From: Solirubrobacterales bacterium
GTDB lineage: Bacteria; Actinomycetota; Thermoleophilia; Solirubrobacterales; 70-9
Reading direction: 5' to 3'
NCBI GenBank assembly: GCA_021155855.1
Contig: JAJNAZ010000007.1
Location: 1-64,000, forward strand
DNA length: 64,000 bases
The notes under the pieces are model-generated. The model ran no database searches and had not been told where the DNA came from. It was given only the letters and a program-made list of their open reading frames with translations. The position numbers were made by a program, and so were the translations under genes. Positions 16,186-25,072 of the stretch are shown here, one piece after another; position 1 is the stretch's first letter; each line of letters starts with the position of its first letter.

Positions 16186-16204
16186 CGCCACCTAGCTGGC
16201 ATTC

Positions 16205-16774
16205 ATGTCCATGCTGGTCCAGAACTCCCCCTCCGCGCCCGAAATCCGCCGGTCCGGTGAGCAGATCACCGAGGCGCAGCCGGGCTCGCTCGTCTGTGTC
16301 CGCTGCGGGTTCGGCTTCTCGCTGGCCTCGACCGGGTCGCTGCCGAGGTGTCCGAACTGCGACGGGGCGCGCTTCCGCCGCGCGTCGCTGTTCCACGTTC
16401 CGGCGATGGACGCCGACGCGGTCGAGATGCCCGAGACGGCGCCGGAGTGGCTACTCGAGGCGCGCGCGGAGCTCGACGAGCCCGGTCATTACCTTGCCTT
16501 CGAGGAGGGCGGCGGCGATCGTGCCGTGGTCCGGCTGGAGCCCGGCTGGACCCGGATCGGGCGCAGCGGCGCCGCCGATGTGCGCCTCGACGACCCGACG
16601 GTCTCCCGCCGCCACGCTCTCGTCGTGCTCACCGACGACGGTGATCTGCGCGCGCTCGACGACCGCAGCCTCAACGGCCTGCTCGTCAACGGCGAGTCGG
16701 TCGAGTGGGCGCCCCTCAGCGACGGCGACGAGCTCGAGATCGGCCGCTACCGGCTGCACGTGCTCGAGGCCTGA
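16205..16774 (+). CDS. Zinc-ribbon and FHA-domain protein
   Basis: A 189-residue cytoplasmic protein. A zinc ribbon is formed by Cys31, Cys34, Cys49 and Cys52 (CVRC...CPNC). The C-terminal half (about 100-187) is a forkhead-associated domain with TRIGRSGAADVRL, the phosphothreonine-binding SRRHA and the closing LNGLLVNGE. FHA domains read phosphothreonine marks left by Ser/Thr kinases, which are common in actinobacteria; no kinase gene is adjacent. It is convergent with the glutamate synthase gene. The partner protein is unknown. Confidence 0.85.
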   Translation: MSMLVQNSPSAPEIRRSGEQITEAQPGSLVCVRCGFGFSLASTGSLPRCPNCDGARFRRASLFHVPAMDADAVEMPETAPEWLLEARAELDEPGHYLAFEEGGGDRAVVRLEPGWTRIGRSGAADVRLDDPTVSRRHALVVLTDDGDLRALDDRSLNGLLVNGESVEWAPLSDGDELEIGRYRLHVLEA

Positions 16775-16838
16775 GGCGCCGGCCGCCGCAAGCCGCCGAG
16801 ACCGGAAGCGAAGCTGAGGATCTCGGCAAAGTTGTTCC

Positions 16839-19800
16839 TCACTCCGTGGAGATGTTCGGATCCGCCTGCACCCTGTGCGGGACGACCATGAGGAAGTTCT
16901 GGGCGGCGTCCGCGGCGAGCCCGAGTATTCGCTGGGCCTCGTCGTCCTGATCGGTGGCCCGCAGCTCCTCGGCGTAGTGGCCGAGGAGCTCTTGCACGTC
17001 GAGGACGCCCTCGGCGTCGAGCTCGGCCAGCGTCACCTTGGCGGCCTCACCGAGCCGGCTGTGGATCGCCTCACGGTCGAGGCTCCATTCCGGGTTGACG
17101 CGCGCGTAGACGCGCCCGCCGGTCATCCCCGCGCAGGCCCAGGGGCCGATGTCGCCAAGCACGATCGCGCGGCCCGAGGTCATGTACTCGAAGGCGAACC
17201 CCTTGGCGTTGGCCCGGTCGACCACGCAGCCGCGTGAGTCGTCGAGCGGCTCGGCGGGCTCACCGCCGAGGACGACGTCGGCGCCCGAGAGGCGGATGCA
17301 GAAGCGCGAGTCGGCCGAACCCTGGACGAACAGCCGCCCGCGCTGAGCGCCGTAGGCGAACGACTTGCCGACCGAGCCGTTGACGCGCTTGCCCTCGCGG
17401 TTGGTGCCCTTCATGATCGAAACGGTCCCGCCAAGCATCGTCTTGCCGACGCCGTCCTGGGCGCCGCCCTCGACCCGGACAACCAGTCCCCAGGCATTGA
17501 AGGCGCCGAACCCCTGCCCGGCGACCGAGCCGCCGTTGAATTCAAGCTCGGCGAGCGTGTCCCACGACCCCTCGGGGGCGCCCCCGTAGATCCGTGCGCG
17601 CGAGATCGCCCCGGCGAGCTCGGCACCGAGCACGCGGTCGTTGGCGTCGGTCGCCCGCGGGAACTCGAGCCGCACGCCCGGACTCTCCCCGACCCGGTCG
17701 GCGAGCTCGGCGATCTGCACCGAGGCCTGCTTCGGCTGCATGCGGATCGGGCGCGCCCGCACCAGCCCGGCCTCGGCCCGCGCCTCGACCAGCTCCTCAT
17801 CGGCGACCGGCATGTCGATCGGCTCCAGGTCGAGGTACTCCTCCAACGGCGTGATCAGCTCGGTGAGGTCGATCCGGTCGCGGTGGGCGATCTGCTCGAG
17901 CAGGTCGTAGCGGCCGACCAGCTCCTGGGTGCGCTCGTAGCCGAGCTCGGCGGTCAGGCGGCGGACCTCCTCGCCCATCTCGGAGAAGAAGCGGGCGCAG
18001 CTGTCGGCGGCGGTGCCGATCTCCTGCGGAGTGAACTTCTTCAGCCCGTGCTCGGTCGCCTCCGCGGTGGTCTCGATCTGGGTCGCGATGCCGACGTGGC
18101 AGGTGTCGAGCTGGCAGCCGCGGCAGATCGTGCAGCCGAGCGAGACCATCGCCAGGGTGCCGAAGGCGACCCGGTTGGCGCCCATGCAGACGAGCTTGAT
18201 CACGTCATGGGCATGGCGGTAGCCGCCGTCGGCCCAGATCTCGACCCGGTTGCGGATCCCCGCCTCCATCAGCGCCCGGTGCACCAGCCGGGTGCCGATG
18301 TCCGATGGCAGTCCGACGTGGCGCAGGGCGTGCTGGCGCGCGGCGCCAGTCCCGCCCTCGAATCCCGACAGGGTGATGATGTCGGCGCCCGCCTTGGCGA
18401 TCCCGAGCCCGATCGTGCCGACGTTCGGCACCACCGGCACCTTGACCGAGACCCGCAGGTCCGGGTTCACCGTCTTCAGCTCGTCGATCAGCTCCGCGAG
18501 GTCCTCGATCGAGTAGAGGTCGTGGTTGTTGGAGGGCGAGATCAGGTCGGTGCCGGGCGAGGCGTTGCGCGCCGCGGCGACCTTTTCGGAGACCTTCTTG
18601 CCCGGCAGGTGCCCGCCCTCGCCCGGCTTGGCGCCCTGGCCGATCTTGATCTCTGCAACGTACGAGGAGTTCAGCATCTCGGCCGAGACCCCGAACCGGC
18701 CCGAGGCGACCTGCTGGCCGCGCCACTTGCGATAACGCCCGTACATGTCGCGGATCTCGCCGCCCTCGCCGTTGATGCAGAGGATGTTGATCGCCTTCGC
18801 CGCCTCCGCGTAGGCGCGGAATGCCGGCTCGGATTGCGAGCCAAAGCTCATCGACGAGATCACCAGCGGATAGTCGTGGTGGCCGACGCCGGCGTCGACG
18901 CCGGTCGGGTCGATCGGCTCGCGATCCGGGCGCAGGCCGATGATGTGACGCATCGAGATCGGGCTCTGGGACTCGAGCCCGCGCACCTTCTCCGAGTAGT
19001 CCTCGTAGCTGGCGGTGCCGTTCGCCGCCGCGATCGCGGCCTTGTAGACCTTCGGGTAGAAGCGGAACGTCTTCGCCGGCTTCGCACCCTCCTCCTCGTC
19101 GCGGACGATGCGGAAGCGCTGATCGGTGTCGGCGTCGAGCTCGGCGAAGCCGATGCCGCCGCCGGCCGACGCGACGAAGGCCTCGGTCTGGAAGATCTCG
19201 GCGAGCTCGGGCTTGACCCCGATCGAGGAGAACTGGCGCGCGTAACCGCGCACCTCGTGGATCCCGATCGTCGAGATCACCTTCTCGATCCCCTTCGAGA
19301 GCGCCGCGCAGATGTTGGCGACGTCCTGCGCGTAATCATCGACGCAGACGACCTCGAGCAGCACGTAGGGGTTCACGCCGTTGGCGCCGAGTCCGAGTGC
19401 GAGCACGACGTCGTGAACGTTGCGGATCGCTGCCGAGCGGAGCACGATCGAGCAGCGCCGGCGCAGGTTGACGCCGCCGGGCTCGACCCGGAAGTGCTTC
19501 AGCGCCTGGTCGATCGCCGAGGTCGCCAGGTGGGGGTCGAGGTAGCGGCGTTCGCCGTCACAGACCGTGCGGTCGGTGAGCACCACGAGCTCGGCGCCGT
19601 CGCGGACGCGCTTCACCGCCTCCTGCTTGAGCCGCTCGACCGCGCCGGCGGAGGTCTCGGACTCGAGCAGGGCGGTGTCGATCGCTGCGGCGCGGCCGCG
19701 GAACTGCTCCCACAGGTCCTCCATCAACCAGGTCTGGTGGTCACGGGCGATCCGGCGGTAGGTCGAGTCCGAGAGCGGCGCCAGGTCGTGATGGCCGCCG

Positions 19801-21527
19801 AGGATGACGGGAAACGAGGTCTGGACGGTGCGGGTGTCGGTGGCGGGATCGTGCGGCGATGGGCGGCGGCCGAACACGGCGCGGGTCGAGAAGTGCTCCA
19901 TCTCGCGCTCGCGGTCGATCGCCGGGTTGGTGACCACGGCGACCGTCTCCTTGAAGTAGTCGGCGAGGTTCTGGCGCTCGGGCGAGAGCGCCGCCAGCGG
20001 GCCGTCGTAGCCGAGCGAGCCGATCGGCTCGGCTCCGTTGGAGGCCATCTGCTGGCAGAGCTTGACGTCGTCGCGCTGCCAGCCGAAGCCGGCGAGCAGC
20101 CGCTCTGACACCTTCACCGGCTCGGCGGGGCCGGCCGAGGTGTAGCCGGGAATGTCGGTGCCCTCGAGCGGGCCACCGGTCTCGAGCGCCCGGTCGTAGG
20201 CACCAGCCTCCTCGGCCCCGGTCCGCTCGAGCCAGCGGCGAGCGACCTCGCGCTGCATCTCGGCGTGCTCCCAAACCCGCGAGCGGCGCTTGGAGGCTTC
20301 GATCGTGACCAAGAACTTCTCCCCGGGGCCGAGAGGCAAGGGCTCGGAGACCATCTCCTCGATGCCGACGACACCGGGCTCGGAGCTGAAGATGAAGTCG
20401 TCGGGCGTCTCCAGCTTCCACAGCGGCCGCAGGCCGAGCGCATCGGCGGAGAACACGCACTCGGAGTCGTGGCGGGCGATCAGCGCCACCGGGCCCTGCG
20501 CGAACGGGCCCATCGTCTCGCGCAGGTACATGTAGAACGGGTGCAGGCCGGCGGGCAGCGAGCGGATCTCGTTGACGACCGGGGGAACGACCATCTCCAT
20601 CGCCTCCGCCAGCGACAGCCCCTCGACCCGGATCAGGTGGTCGATGGTGCGGTTCAGATCCTGGGAGTCCGAGCCCCCCGCGGGCACCTCGACGCCCAGC
20701 ATCCTCGCCTCCTGGCGGAGCTGCTCGATGGTGTTGATCTCGCCGTTGTGGCCGAGGACCGAGAACGGCTGCACGCGCTTGAACGAGGGCCAGGTGTTGG
20801 TCGAATAACGGTTGTGGCCGAAGCAGCCGACGGTCTCGAAGCGCTCGTCGAGCAGGTCCGGGTAGTACTCGCCGAGCACGCTCGGAGCGCCCATCACCTT
20901 GTAGACGCAGGTGGTGGCCGAAAACGACGGGATGTGGAAGCCGAGCTGCGTCTCCAGCTCCAGCATCAGCTCGTAGAGGTCACGGTCGCGGTTCTCCGCT
21001 CCCGCGAGCAGCCCGCCGACCTGCCAGAAGTGCGGCTCCTCCTCGCGCGCGGTGGCTCCCAGCGCCTGCGACTCGACCACGCCGAGCCGCTCGGCCAGGA
21101 TGCGAAATCCCGCCCGGCCGAGCAGTTCCCGGGCATCGTGGCGCGCGCGCTCGACGTCATGCGAGCGCTCGATGAAGACATGGGAGACGGCGAAGGCGTC
21201 GTCGTGCACGAGCGCCGGGTTGTGGCCGCCGGAGCGGATCTCCTCTGCCCAGATCCGGCGCGGGATGTCGACGAGGATTCCGCACCCGTCGCCCTCGCCG
21301 TCGACGTTACCCGCGCGGTGGAGCATCTTCTGGAGGTTCGACAGCGCGAGGCCCACCGGCTCGCGGCTCGCGGTCGCGTCCTTTCGCACCGAGGCGTAGA
21401 TCGCGCACGCGTCGCGGTCCTCGACCGAGGCCGGTGCGACCTTCGGTCGCCAGGCGAGGTGAGGGGAGTAACGCAACGTTGCGGCCGGTTCAGGCCCCCC
21501 AGGGCGGGTGACGGAAGAGCGCTGCAA
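16839..21527 (-). CDS. gltB: Glutamate synthase large-subunit family protein
   Basis: A 1562-residue enzyme of the GltB type that makes glutamate from glutamine and 2-oxoglutarate. Domains in order: class II glutamine amidotransferase (from Cys41, about 41-430), central domain (about 480-780), FMN-binding TIM barrel (about 830-1230) and the C-terminal beta-helix GXGXG domain (about 1290-1510). The nucleophile is in DACAIYAS, so 40 residues would be removed to expose Cys41, similar to known GltB propeptides. The 3Fe-4S ligands appear in CTICRGCQLDTC. TTG 21527 is preceded by GGGAGG eight bases away and by TATAAT at 21595-21590. No small subunit (GltD) is adjacent. HRAGNVDGEGDGCGI differs from the common HRGA..DGAGI wording, suggesting a divergent subfamily. 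Confidence 0.88.
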   Translation of the reverse strand: MQRSSVTRPGGPEPAATLRYSPHLAWRPKVAPASVEDRDACAIYASVRKDATASREPVGLALSNLQKMLHRAGNVDGEGDGCGILVDIPRRIWAEEIRSGGHNPALVHDDAFAVSHVFIERSHDVERARHDARELLGRAGFRILAERLGVVESQALGATAREEEPHFWQVGGLLAGAENRDRDLYELMLELETQLGFHIPSFSATTCVYKVMGAPSVLGEYYPDLLDERFETVGCFGHNRYSTNTWPSFKRVQPFSVLGHNGEINTIEQLRQEARMLGVEVPAGGSDSQDLNRTIDHLIRVEGLSLAEAMEMVVPPVVNEIRSLPAGLHPFYMYLRETMGPFAQGPVALIARHDSECVFSADALGLRPLWKLETPDDFIFSSEPGVVGIEEMVSEPLPLGPGEKFLVTIEASKRRSRVWEHAEMQREVARRWLERTGAEEAGAYDRALETGGPLEGTDIPGYTSAGPAEPVKVSERLLAGFGWQRDDVKLCQQMASNGAEPIGSLGYDGPLAALSPERQNLADYFKETVAVVTNPAIDREREMEHFSTRAVFGRRPSPHDPATDTRTVQTSFPVILGGHHDLAPLSDSTYRRIARDHQTWLMEDLWEQFRGRAAAIDTALLESETSAGAVERLKQEAVKRVRDGAELVVLTDRTVCDGERRYLDPHLATSAIDQALKHFRVEPGGVNLRRRCSIVLRSAAIRNVHDVVLALGLGANGVNPYVLLEVVCVDDYAQDVANICAALSKGIEKVISTIGIHEVRGYARQFSSIGVKPELAEIFQTEAFVASAGGGIGFAELDADTDQRFRIVRDEEEGAKPAKTFRFYPKVYKAAIAAANGTASYEDYSEKVRGLESQSPISMRHIIGLRPDREPIDPTGVDAGVGHHDYPLVISSMSFGSQSEPAFRAYAEAAKAINILCINGEGGEIRDMYGRYRKWRGQQVASGRFGVSAEMLNSSYVAEIKIGQGAKPGEGGHLPGKKVSEKVAAARNASPGTDLISPSNNHDLYSIEDLAELIDELKTVNPDLRVSVKVPVVPNVGTIGLGIAKAGADIITLSGFEGGTGAARQHALRHVGLPSDIGTRLVHRALMEAGIRNRVEIWADGGYRHAHDVIKLVCMGANRVAFGTLAMVSLGCTICRGCQLDTCHVGIATQIETTAEATEHGLKKFTPQEIGTAADSCARFFSEMGEEVRRLTAELGYERTQELVGRYDLLEQIAHRDRIDLTELITPLEEYLDLEPIDMPVADEELVEARAEAGLVRARPIRMQPKQASVQIAELADRVGESPGVRLEFPRATDANDRVLGAELAGAISRARIYGGAPEGSWDTLAELEFNGGSVAGQGFGAFNAWGLVVRVEGGAQDGVGKTMLGGTVSIMKGTNREGKRVNGSVGKSFAYGAQRGRLFVQGSADSRFCIRLSGADVVLGGEPAEPLDDSRGCVVDRANAKGFAFEYMTSGRAIVLGDIGPWACAGMTGGRVYARVNPEWSLDREAIHSRLGEAAKVTLAELDAEGVLDVQELLGHYAEELRATDQDDEAQRILGLAADAAQNFLMVVPHRVQADPNISTE

Positions 21528-21822
21528 TTGAACCTCCCGGGTTCCGCGCCTTCTTCGAGCGGGCGCGCGACGGGAACAAGGGGACGGGCATTATACGGTT
21601 GCGACCAGCGGGTGTATTGATCCCGCATGCACGATCTAGGCCGACGCCAGCGATCTCCTCGACGCCGAACGGCTGATCGCGTGCCCGCCGGGCGATCGCC
21701 TCGTCCGCGGGCGTCTGCGATGACCTCGACCTCGCCGGCCTGTGTCCCGGCGATCGAGAGCGTCTCCCTGGTCGCGCGCAAGCCGGCGTAGCGAGCGGGC
21801 CGGCCGCGCATATAGTTGCCCG
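21528..21822. promoter_or_regulatory. Divergent gltB / parA promoter region
   Basis: This 295-bp region has no convincing gene. On the minus strand TATAAT (21595-21590) is a perfect -10 box placed about 63 bases before the gltB TTG start, with no clear -35. On the plus strand TATAGT (21811-21816) ends six bases before ATG 21823, so the parA mRNA is probably leaderless. I see no riboswitch-like fold in the stretch between them. Confidence 0.6.
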
Positions 21823-22626
21823 ATGGCGACGACGATCGCGATCCTCTCGCAGAAGGGGGGCACCGGAAAGACGACGATGACGCGCACGCTCAGCGACGTC
21901 TTCGGCCGACTCGGCCTCGACGTGCTCGCGATCGACGCCGACCCGCAGGGCAACCTCTCCGACTACTTCGACACCGACCCCGGAGTCCACCCGACCCTGG
22001 CCGAGGTGCTCCGGGGACAGGTGCGGGCGGCCGAGGCGGTGCACGGGGCGGTGATCCCGGCGAACATGCGGCTCGCCGAGGCGGAGCTGATGCTGGCGGG
22101 CAAGATCGGCCGCGAGGTCACCCTGCGCAACGCGCTGCGCGACCTGAAGCGAAACCAGGACCTGATCCTGATCGACTGCCCGCCGACGCTCGGTCTTTTG
22201 ACCGTCAACGCCCTGGTCGCCGCCGACCGCGCGATCCTCTCCACCGAGGCACAGTACTTCTCGCTTCAGGGCGTCGAGCAGGCGATGGAGGTGGTCGACC
22301 TCGCCCGCGACTCGCTCAACCCCGAGCTCGACCTGCTCGCCGTCGTGCTCAACATCGTCAACATGCGAACCAGGCACGCTCGACAGACCCTTGACGCCCT
22401 CCGCGAGCGCTTCGGAGACCGCGTCTGCCGCACCGTGATCCGGCAGTCGATCGCCTACGCGGAGTCGGCGGAGCGTGCGATCCCGATCCTCGACTACCGC
22501 CCCGACCGCGGCGTGGACTACCTCTCGCTCGCCGGGGAGCTGCTGCGGCGCCTCGGGCGCCAGGACCTGCTCGAGGCCCTGGACGAGCTTTCGACCGCGG
22601 TCGTGCCCGCCGGGGCACGGGCCTGA
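21823..22626 (+). CDS. ParA/Soj-family ATPase, orphan
   Basis: A 267-residue ParA-type ATPase. The deviant Walker A is SQKGGTGKTT (Lys11 and Lys16), the Walker A' Asp lies in DADPQGN, and Walker B is LILIDCPP. ParA proteins form DNA- or membrane-bound dimers that position chromosomes, plasmids or large complexes. No parB, smc or rsmG gene is next to it, so it is not the classical chromosome partition operon and may be a cargo-positioning member. TATAGT six bases before the ATG and absence of a ribosome site indicate a leaderless transcript. A short reading frame starts three bases after its stop. Confidence 0.88.
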   Translation: MATTIAILSQKGGTGKTTMTRTLSDVFGRLGLDVLAIDADPQGNLSDYFDTDPGVHPTLAEVLRGQVRAAEAVHGAVIPANMRLAEAELMLAGKIGREVTLRNALRDLKRNQDLILIDCPPTLGLLTVNALVAADRAILSTEAQYFSLQGVEQAMEVVDLARDSLNPELDLLAVVLNIVNMRTRHARQTLDALRERFGDRVCRTVIRQSIAYAESAERAIPILDYRPDRGVDYLSLAGELLRRLGRQDLLEALDELSTAVVPAGARA

Positions 22627-22629
22627 TCG

Positions 22630-22859
22630 GTGGCCGATCCCGGCGCGCTGCGCGAGGAGATGGGCGACGCCCTGGCGCCGCTCGCGCGCGAGGCGGAGGC
22701 CTACGCCGGTGGGCTCGGCGACGAGCCGTCGCCGGCGCTGGAGCTCGTCGCTGCCGGAGCAGGGCGCCGGCACCGAGGCCGCGCTCGGCGCGCCCGGCCA
22801 GCAGCGACGCGCTCGAGCGGCTGGTCGACGTCCGGTGCGAGCCATCCAGAGGAGGCGAG
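22630..22859 (+). pseudogene. Possible frame-disrupted small gene after parA
   Basis: A GTG at 22630, three bases after the parA stop, opens a frame reading ADPGALREEMGDALAPLARE and onward with good codon bias until about 22750. After that the protein-like frame appears to move: AGTEAALGAP in a second frame and then SSDALERLVDVRCEP in a third frame just before the next gene. Read without a shift, it ends in Arg-rich noise at 22863. Either a small real protein with a poor tail or a gene broken by two frameshifts. I do not recognise a family. Confidence 0.3.
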
Positions 22860-23291
22860 ATGACTGTCCCCGATTCCCCCGAGGCGCTCGAGGCGGCGAT
22901 CGCGCGATACAACGAGGCCTGGAACGCCCACGACCTCGAGGCGATCATGTCGATGCACACGCCCGACATGGTGTTCGAGAACCACACCGCGGGCGAGCGC
23001 GCCGAGGGCGACACGGTCCGCGCGCACATCGCCTCGATCTTCGAGACCTGGCCCGACATCCGCTTCGACTCCCGGCGCACCTACGTCCGCGACGGCCTCG
23101 TGGTCCAAGAGTGGACGGCGACCGCAACCCATGCGAACGAGATGCGCCGCGGCGATCTCGTCGCCGAGCCGACCGGCAGAAAGGTGACCTGGGATGGCCT
23201 CGACGTGATCCCGTTCGCCGGCGGGCTGGTCAAGCGCAAGGACGTCTACTCGGACTCGGTCACCATCCTGAGCGCGCTCGGGCTGATCTGA
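22860..23291 (+). CDS. SnoaL-like (NTF2-fold) ester cyclase-type protein
   Basis: A 143-residue single-domain protein. EAAIARYNEAWNAHDLEAIM and the phrase MHTPDMVFENHTAG are the characteristic first helices and strand of SnoaL-like polyketide cyclase/ester cyclase proteins, and the second half (TGRKVTWDGLDVIPFAGGLV, RKDVYSD) fits the usual closing strands. Most members have unknown ligands. ATG 22860 is preceded by GGAGGCGAG, a strong ribosome binding site. The stop is only four bases from the stop of the convergent homoserine kinase gene. Confidence 0.85.
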   Translation: MTVPDSPEALEAAIARYNEAWNAHDLEAIMSMHTPDMVFENHTAGERAEGDTVRAHIASIFETWPDIRFDSRRTYVRDGLVVQEWTATATHANEMRRGDLVAEPTGRKVTWDGLDVIPFAGGLVKRKDVYSDSVTILSALGLI

Positions 23292-23295
23292 CCGA

Positions 23296-24180
23296 CTAGA
23301 GCTCCGGGACGTCCGCGCCCAGCGGGCTGAACGGCACCCGGCGGACCGCGGCCCAGCCGGCGGTGGCGGCGGTCGCCGCCTTGACCACCTTGCCCGTGTC
23401 CTGCCAGAAGGACCACAGAATCACCGAGGGTCCGGCGCCCGAGATCGTGGCGCCGATCGCACCCAACTCGCGCGCCCGCCCGAGCAGCTCCATCGAGCGC
23501 TCATAGAGCGGGCGGCGGGCGGGCTGGTGGAGGCGGTCGGCGAGCCCACGGCCGAGCAGCGCGAGGTCGGAGCGCTCGATCCCGAGAACCAGTTGGCTCA
23601 CGGAGGCGACGTTGGCAACCGCGTCGGTGAGCGGGACGGCGGGCGGTAGCGCCGCGCGCGCATCGGCGGTCGGCACGGTGTCGGCCGGCAGGACCAGCAC
23701 CGCCTCGACACCTTCGGGAGGCTCCAGCCGCACCGGTGCGGGCGGTGCCTCCCCGTCGCTCGCCTGCGGGCAGAGTACGAAGCCCCCGTACAGCGCTGCG
23801 GCGACGTTGTCGGGATGACCCTCGAGCGCGACCGCGTGGGCGTAGAGCGCCTCGCGCTCCAGTCCGAGCTCGAACATGTGGTCCGCGGCGACCAGTCCGG
23901 CGACGATCGCCGCGGCGCTGGAGCCGAGGCCGCGGGCGAGCGGGATCTCGCTGCGGATCTCGAACCGCAGGCCGTCGGCCGTGTGCAGGCGCTCGAAGGC
24001 TCGCACGCAGAGGTTCGAGCGGTCGGCGGGCAGGTCTGTCCCCGCGTCGACCGCGAACTCCCCGGCCTCGGTTACGTCGAGCTCGAGCGAGAGCGAGAGC
24101 GCCGCCGCGAGCACGTCATAGCCGGGCCCGAGATTCGCCGAGGAGGCCGGGACGCGGACCAGCCGGCGCCGCGCGGTCAC
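23296..24180 (-). CDS. thrB: Homoserine kinase
   Basis: A 294-residue GHMP-family kinase that phosphorylates L-homoserine with ATP in threonine synthesis. PASSANLGPGYDVLA near the N-terminus and the ATP-binding PLARGLGSSAAAI (about residues 80-92) are diagnostic, as are GHPDNVAAALYGG and the late ISGAGPSVI. Its usual partners thrA and thrC are not in this stretch; instead it is the last gene of a tight minus-strand run, four bases after the redoxin gene. The GTG at 24180 gives the standard N-terminus. Confidence 0.92.
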   Translation of the reverse strand: MTARRRLVRVPASSANLGPGYDVLAAALSLSLELDVTEAGEFAVDAGTDLPADRSNLCVRAFERLHTADGLRFEIRSEIPLARGLGSSAAAIVAGLVAADHMFELGLEREALYAHAVALEGHPDNVAAALYGGFVLCPQASDGEAPPAPVRLEPPEGVEAVLVLPADTVPTADARAALPPAVPLTDAVANVASVSQLVLGIERSDLALLGRGLADRLHQPARRPLYERSMELLGRARELGAIGATISGAGPSVILWSFWQDTGKVVKAATAATAGWAAVRRVPFSPLGADVPEL

Positions 24181-24184
24181 CGGC

Positions 24185-24730
24185 TCAGGTCTCTTTCCAC
24201 TTGATCGAGCAGCCGACCGGCTCGGTGCTCGCCGGCGGCTCGGCTCCGGCCAAGACCGCGTCGAGCGCCCGGCGAAGCCACTCCGCCCGCAGCGCGGGAT
24301 CCCGGTGGTCGGCGTCGGGGGCGCCCTGGTAGCGCAGCCGGAGCTCGGCGTCGAGGACGAAGAGGTGCGGGGTCACCAGGGCCCCCCACTCGCGCGCCGC
24401 CGTCTGGTCCTCGTCCCAGAGATAGGGAAACGGCCAGCGCTCGCGCTCCACCCGCTCGCGCATCGCCTCCGGCGAGTCGGCGGGGTAACGCGCGGAGTCG
24501 TTGGAGTTGACGGCCAAAAAGCGCACGCCGCGCTCCGCGTACTCGCCGGCGACCTCGACGATGCGACCGTGCCACGCGAGCGCGTACGGGCAGTGGTTGC
24601 AGGTCCAGAACACGACCGTGGCCGGCGCCTGCGCCGGCCCGGCGGGCAGGCCGTGGCGCTCGCCCGAGGTGTCGGGCAGCTCGAGCGCCGGCGCCGGGGC
24701 GCCGAGCGCCGCTTGCTCAGCCTCGTTCAT
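24185..24730 (-). CDS. Thioredoxin-like redoxin (AhpC/TSA-type fold)
   Basis: A 181-residue protein with a thioredoxin-like fold. The redox motif is FWTCNHCPYA (CxxC at about residues 44-47), followed by the VRFLAVNSND strand and, after an insertion, VTPHLFVLDAELRLRY containing the cis-proline. This pattern belongs to the redoxin proteins often annotated as thioredoxin family or peroxiredoxin-like. Substrate unknown. ATG 24730 is preceded by AGGAAAG, a good ribosome site, and overlaps the end of the upstream thioredoxin-fold gene by four bases, so the pair is translationally coupled. Confidence 0.83.
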   Translation of the reverse strand: MNEAEQAALGAPAPALELPDTSGERHGLPAGPAQAPATVVFWTCNHCPYALAWHGRIVEVAGEYAERGVRFLAVNSNDSARYPADSPEAMRERVERERWPFPYLWDEDQTAAREWGALVTPHLFVLDAELRLRYQGAPDADHRDPALRAEWLRRALDAVLAGAEPPASTEPVGCSIKWKET

Positions 24731-25068
24731 GCTCGCTTTCCTGGTTCGATCGCGGCCCTGAGCGCCGCGCTCACCTCGGCTCGGTCGGGAAGCGCCGAGA
24801 CGCGTCCGTCTCGCAGCCGGTAGACGCGGCAGGTTAGCCCCACCGGCTCGTCGCCCGGTCCCTGGATGTCGCGGCCGTCGACGCGGATCGTCGGCGAGCC
24901 GACGAAACGGTTGCGCTCGGCATCGGCGTGGTCGCGCACCTCGCGCACCGCGAGTTGCTGCGGCTCGAGCCCGAGGCGCCCCATCTCCTCGCGCACGAGC
25001 TCGATCGCCTGCTCGGTGGAGGGGCAGCCGTGCCACCACAGCACCTCGACCTGGGGAAGGGACGTCAC
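24727..25068 (-). CDS. Small thioredoxin-fold protein with a single active-site cysteine
   Basis: A 113-residue protein: VEVLWWHGCPSTEQAIELV, then VREVRDHADAERNRFVGSPTIRVDGRDI. This is a thioredoxin-like fold with a CxxS site (Cys15) and the conserved cis-Pro loop GSPTIRVDG, similar to the small proteins encoded with mercury or thiol-metabolism genes. A second cysteine sits in GLTCRVYR. It may act as a thiol carrier for the redoxin encoded immediately downstream. The GTG start at 25068 lies four bases after the response-regulator stop. Confidence 0.72.
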   Translation of the reverse strand: MTSLPQVEVLWWHGCPSTEQAIELVREEMGRLGLEPQQLAVREVRDHADAERNRFVGSPTIRVDGRDIQGPGDEPVGLTCRVYRLRDGRVSALPDRAEVSAALRAAIEPGKRA

Positions 25069-25072
25069 GCCC

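Noticed and set aside
17883-20108. 741-residue plus-strand open frame inside gltB
   Set aside because: It is the mirror of the glutamate synthase gene, with Arg/Asp/Gly/Leu-rich composition typical of antisense frames in GC-rich DNA and no start signal.
21528-21811. Possible short minus-strand gene upstream of gltB
   Set aside because: Frames here are Arg-rich, have no ribosome site, and contain the gltB promoter TATAAT; no protein-like segment is convincing.
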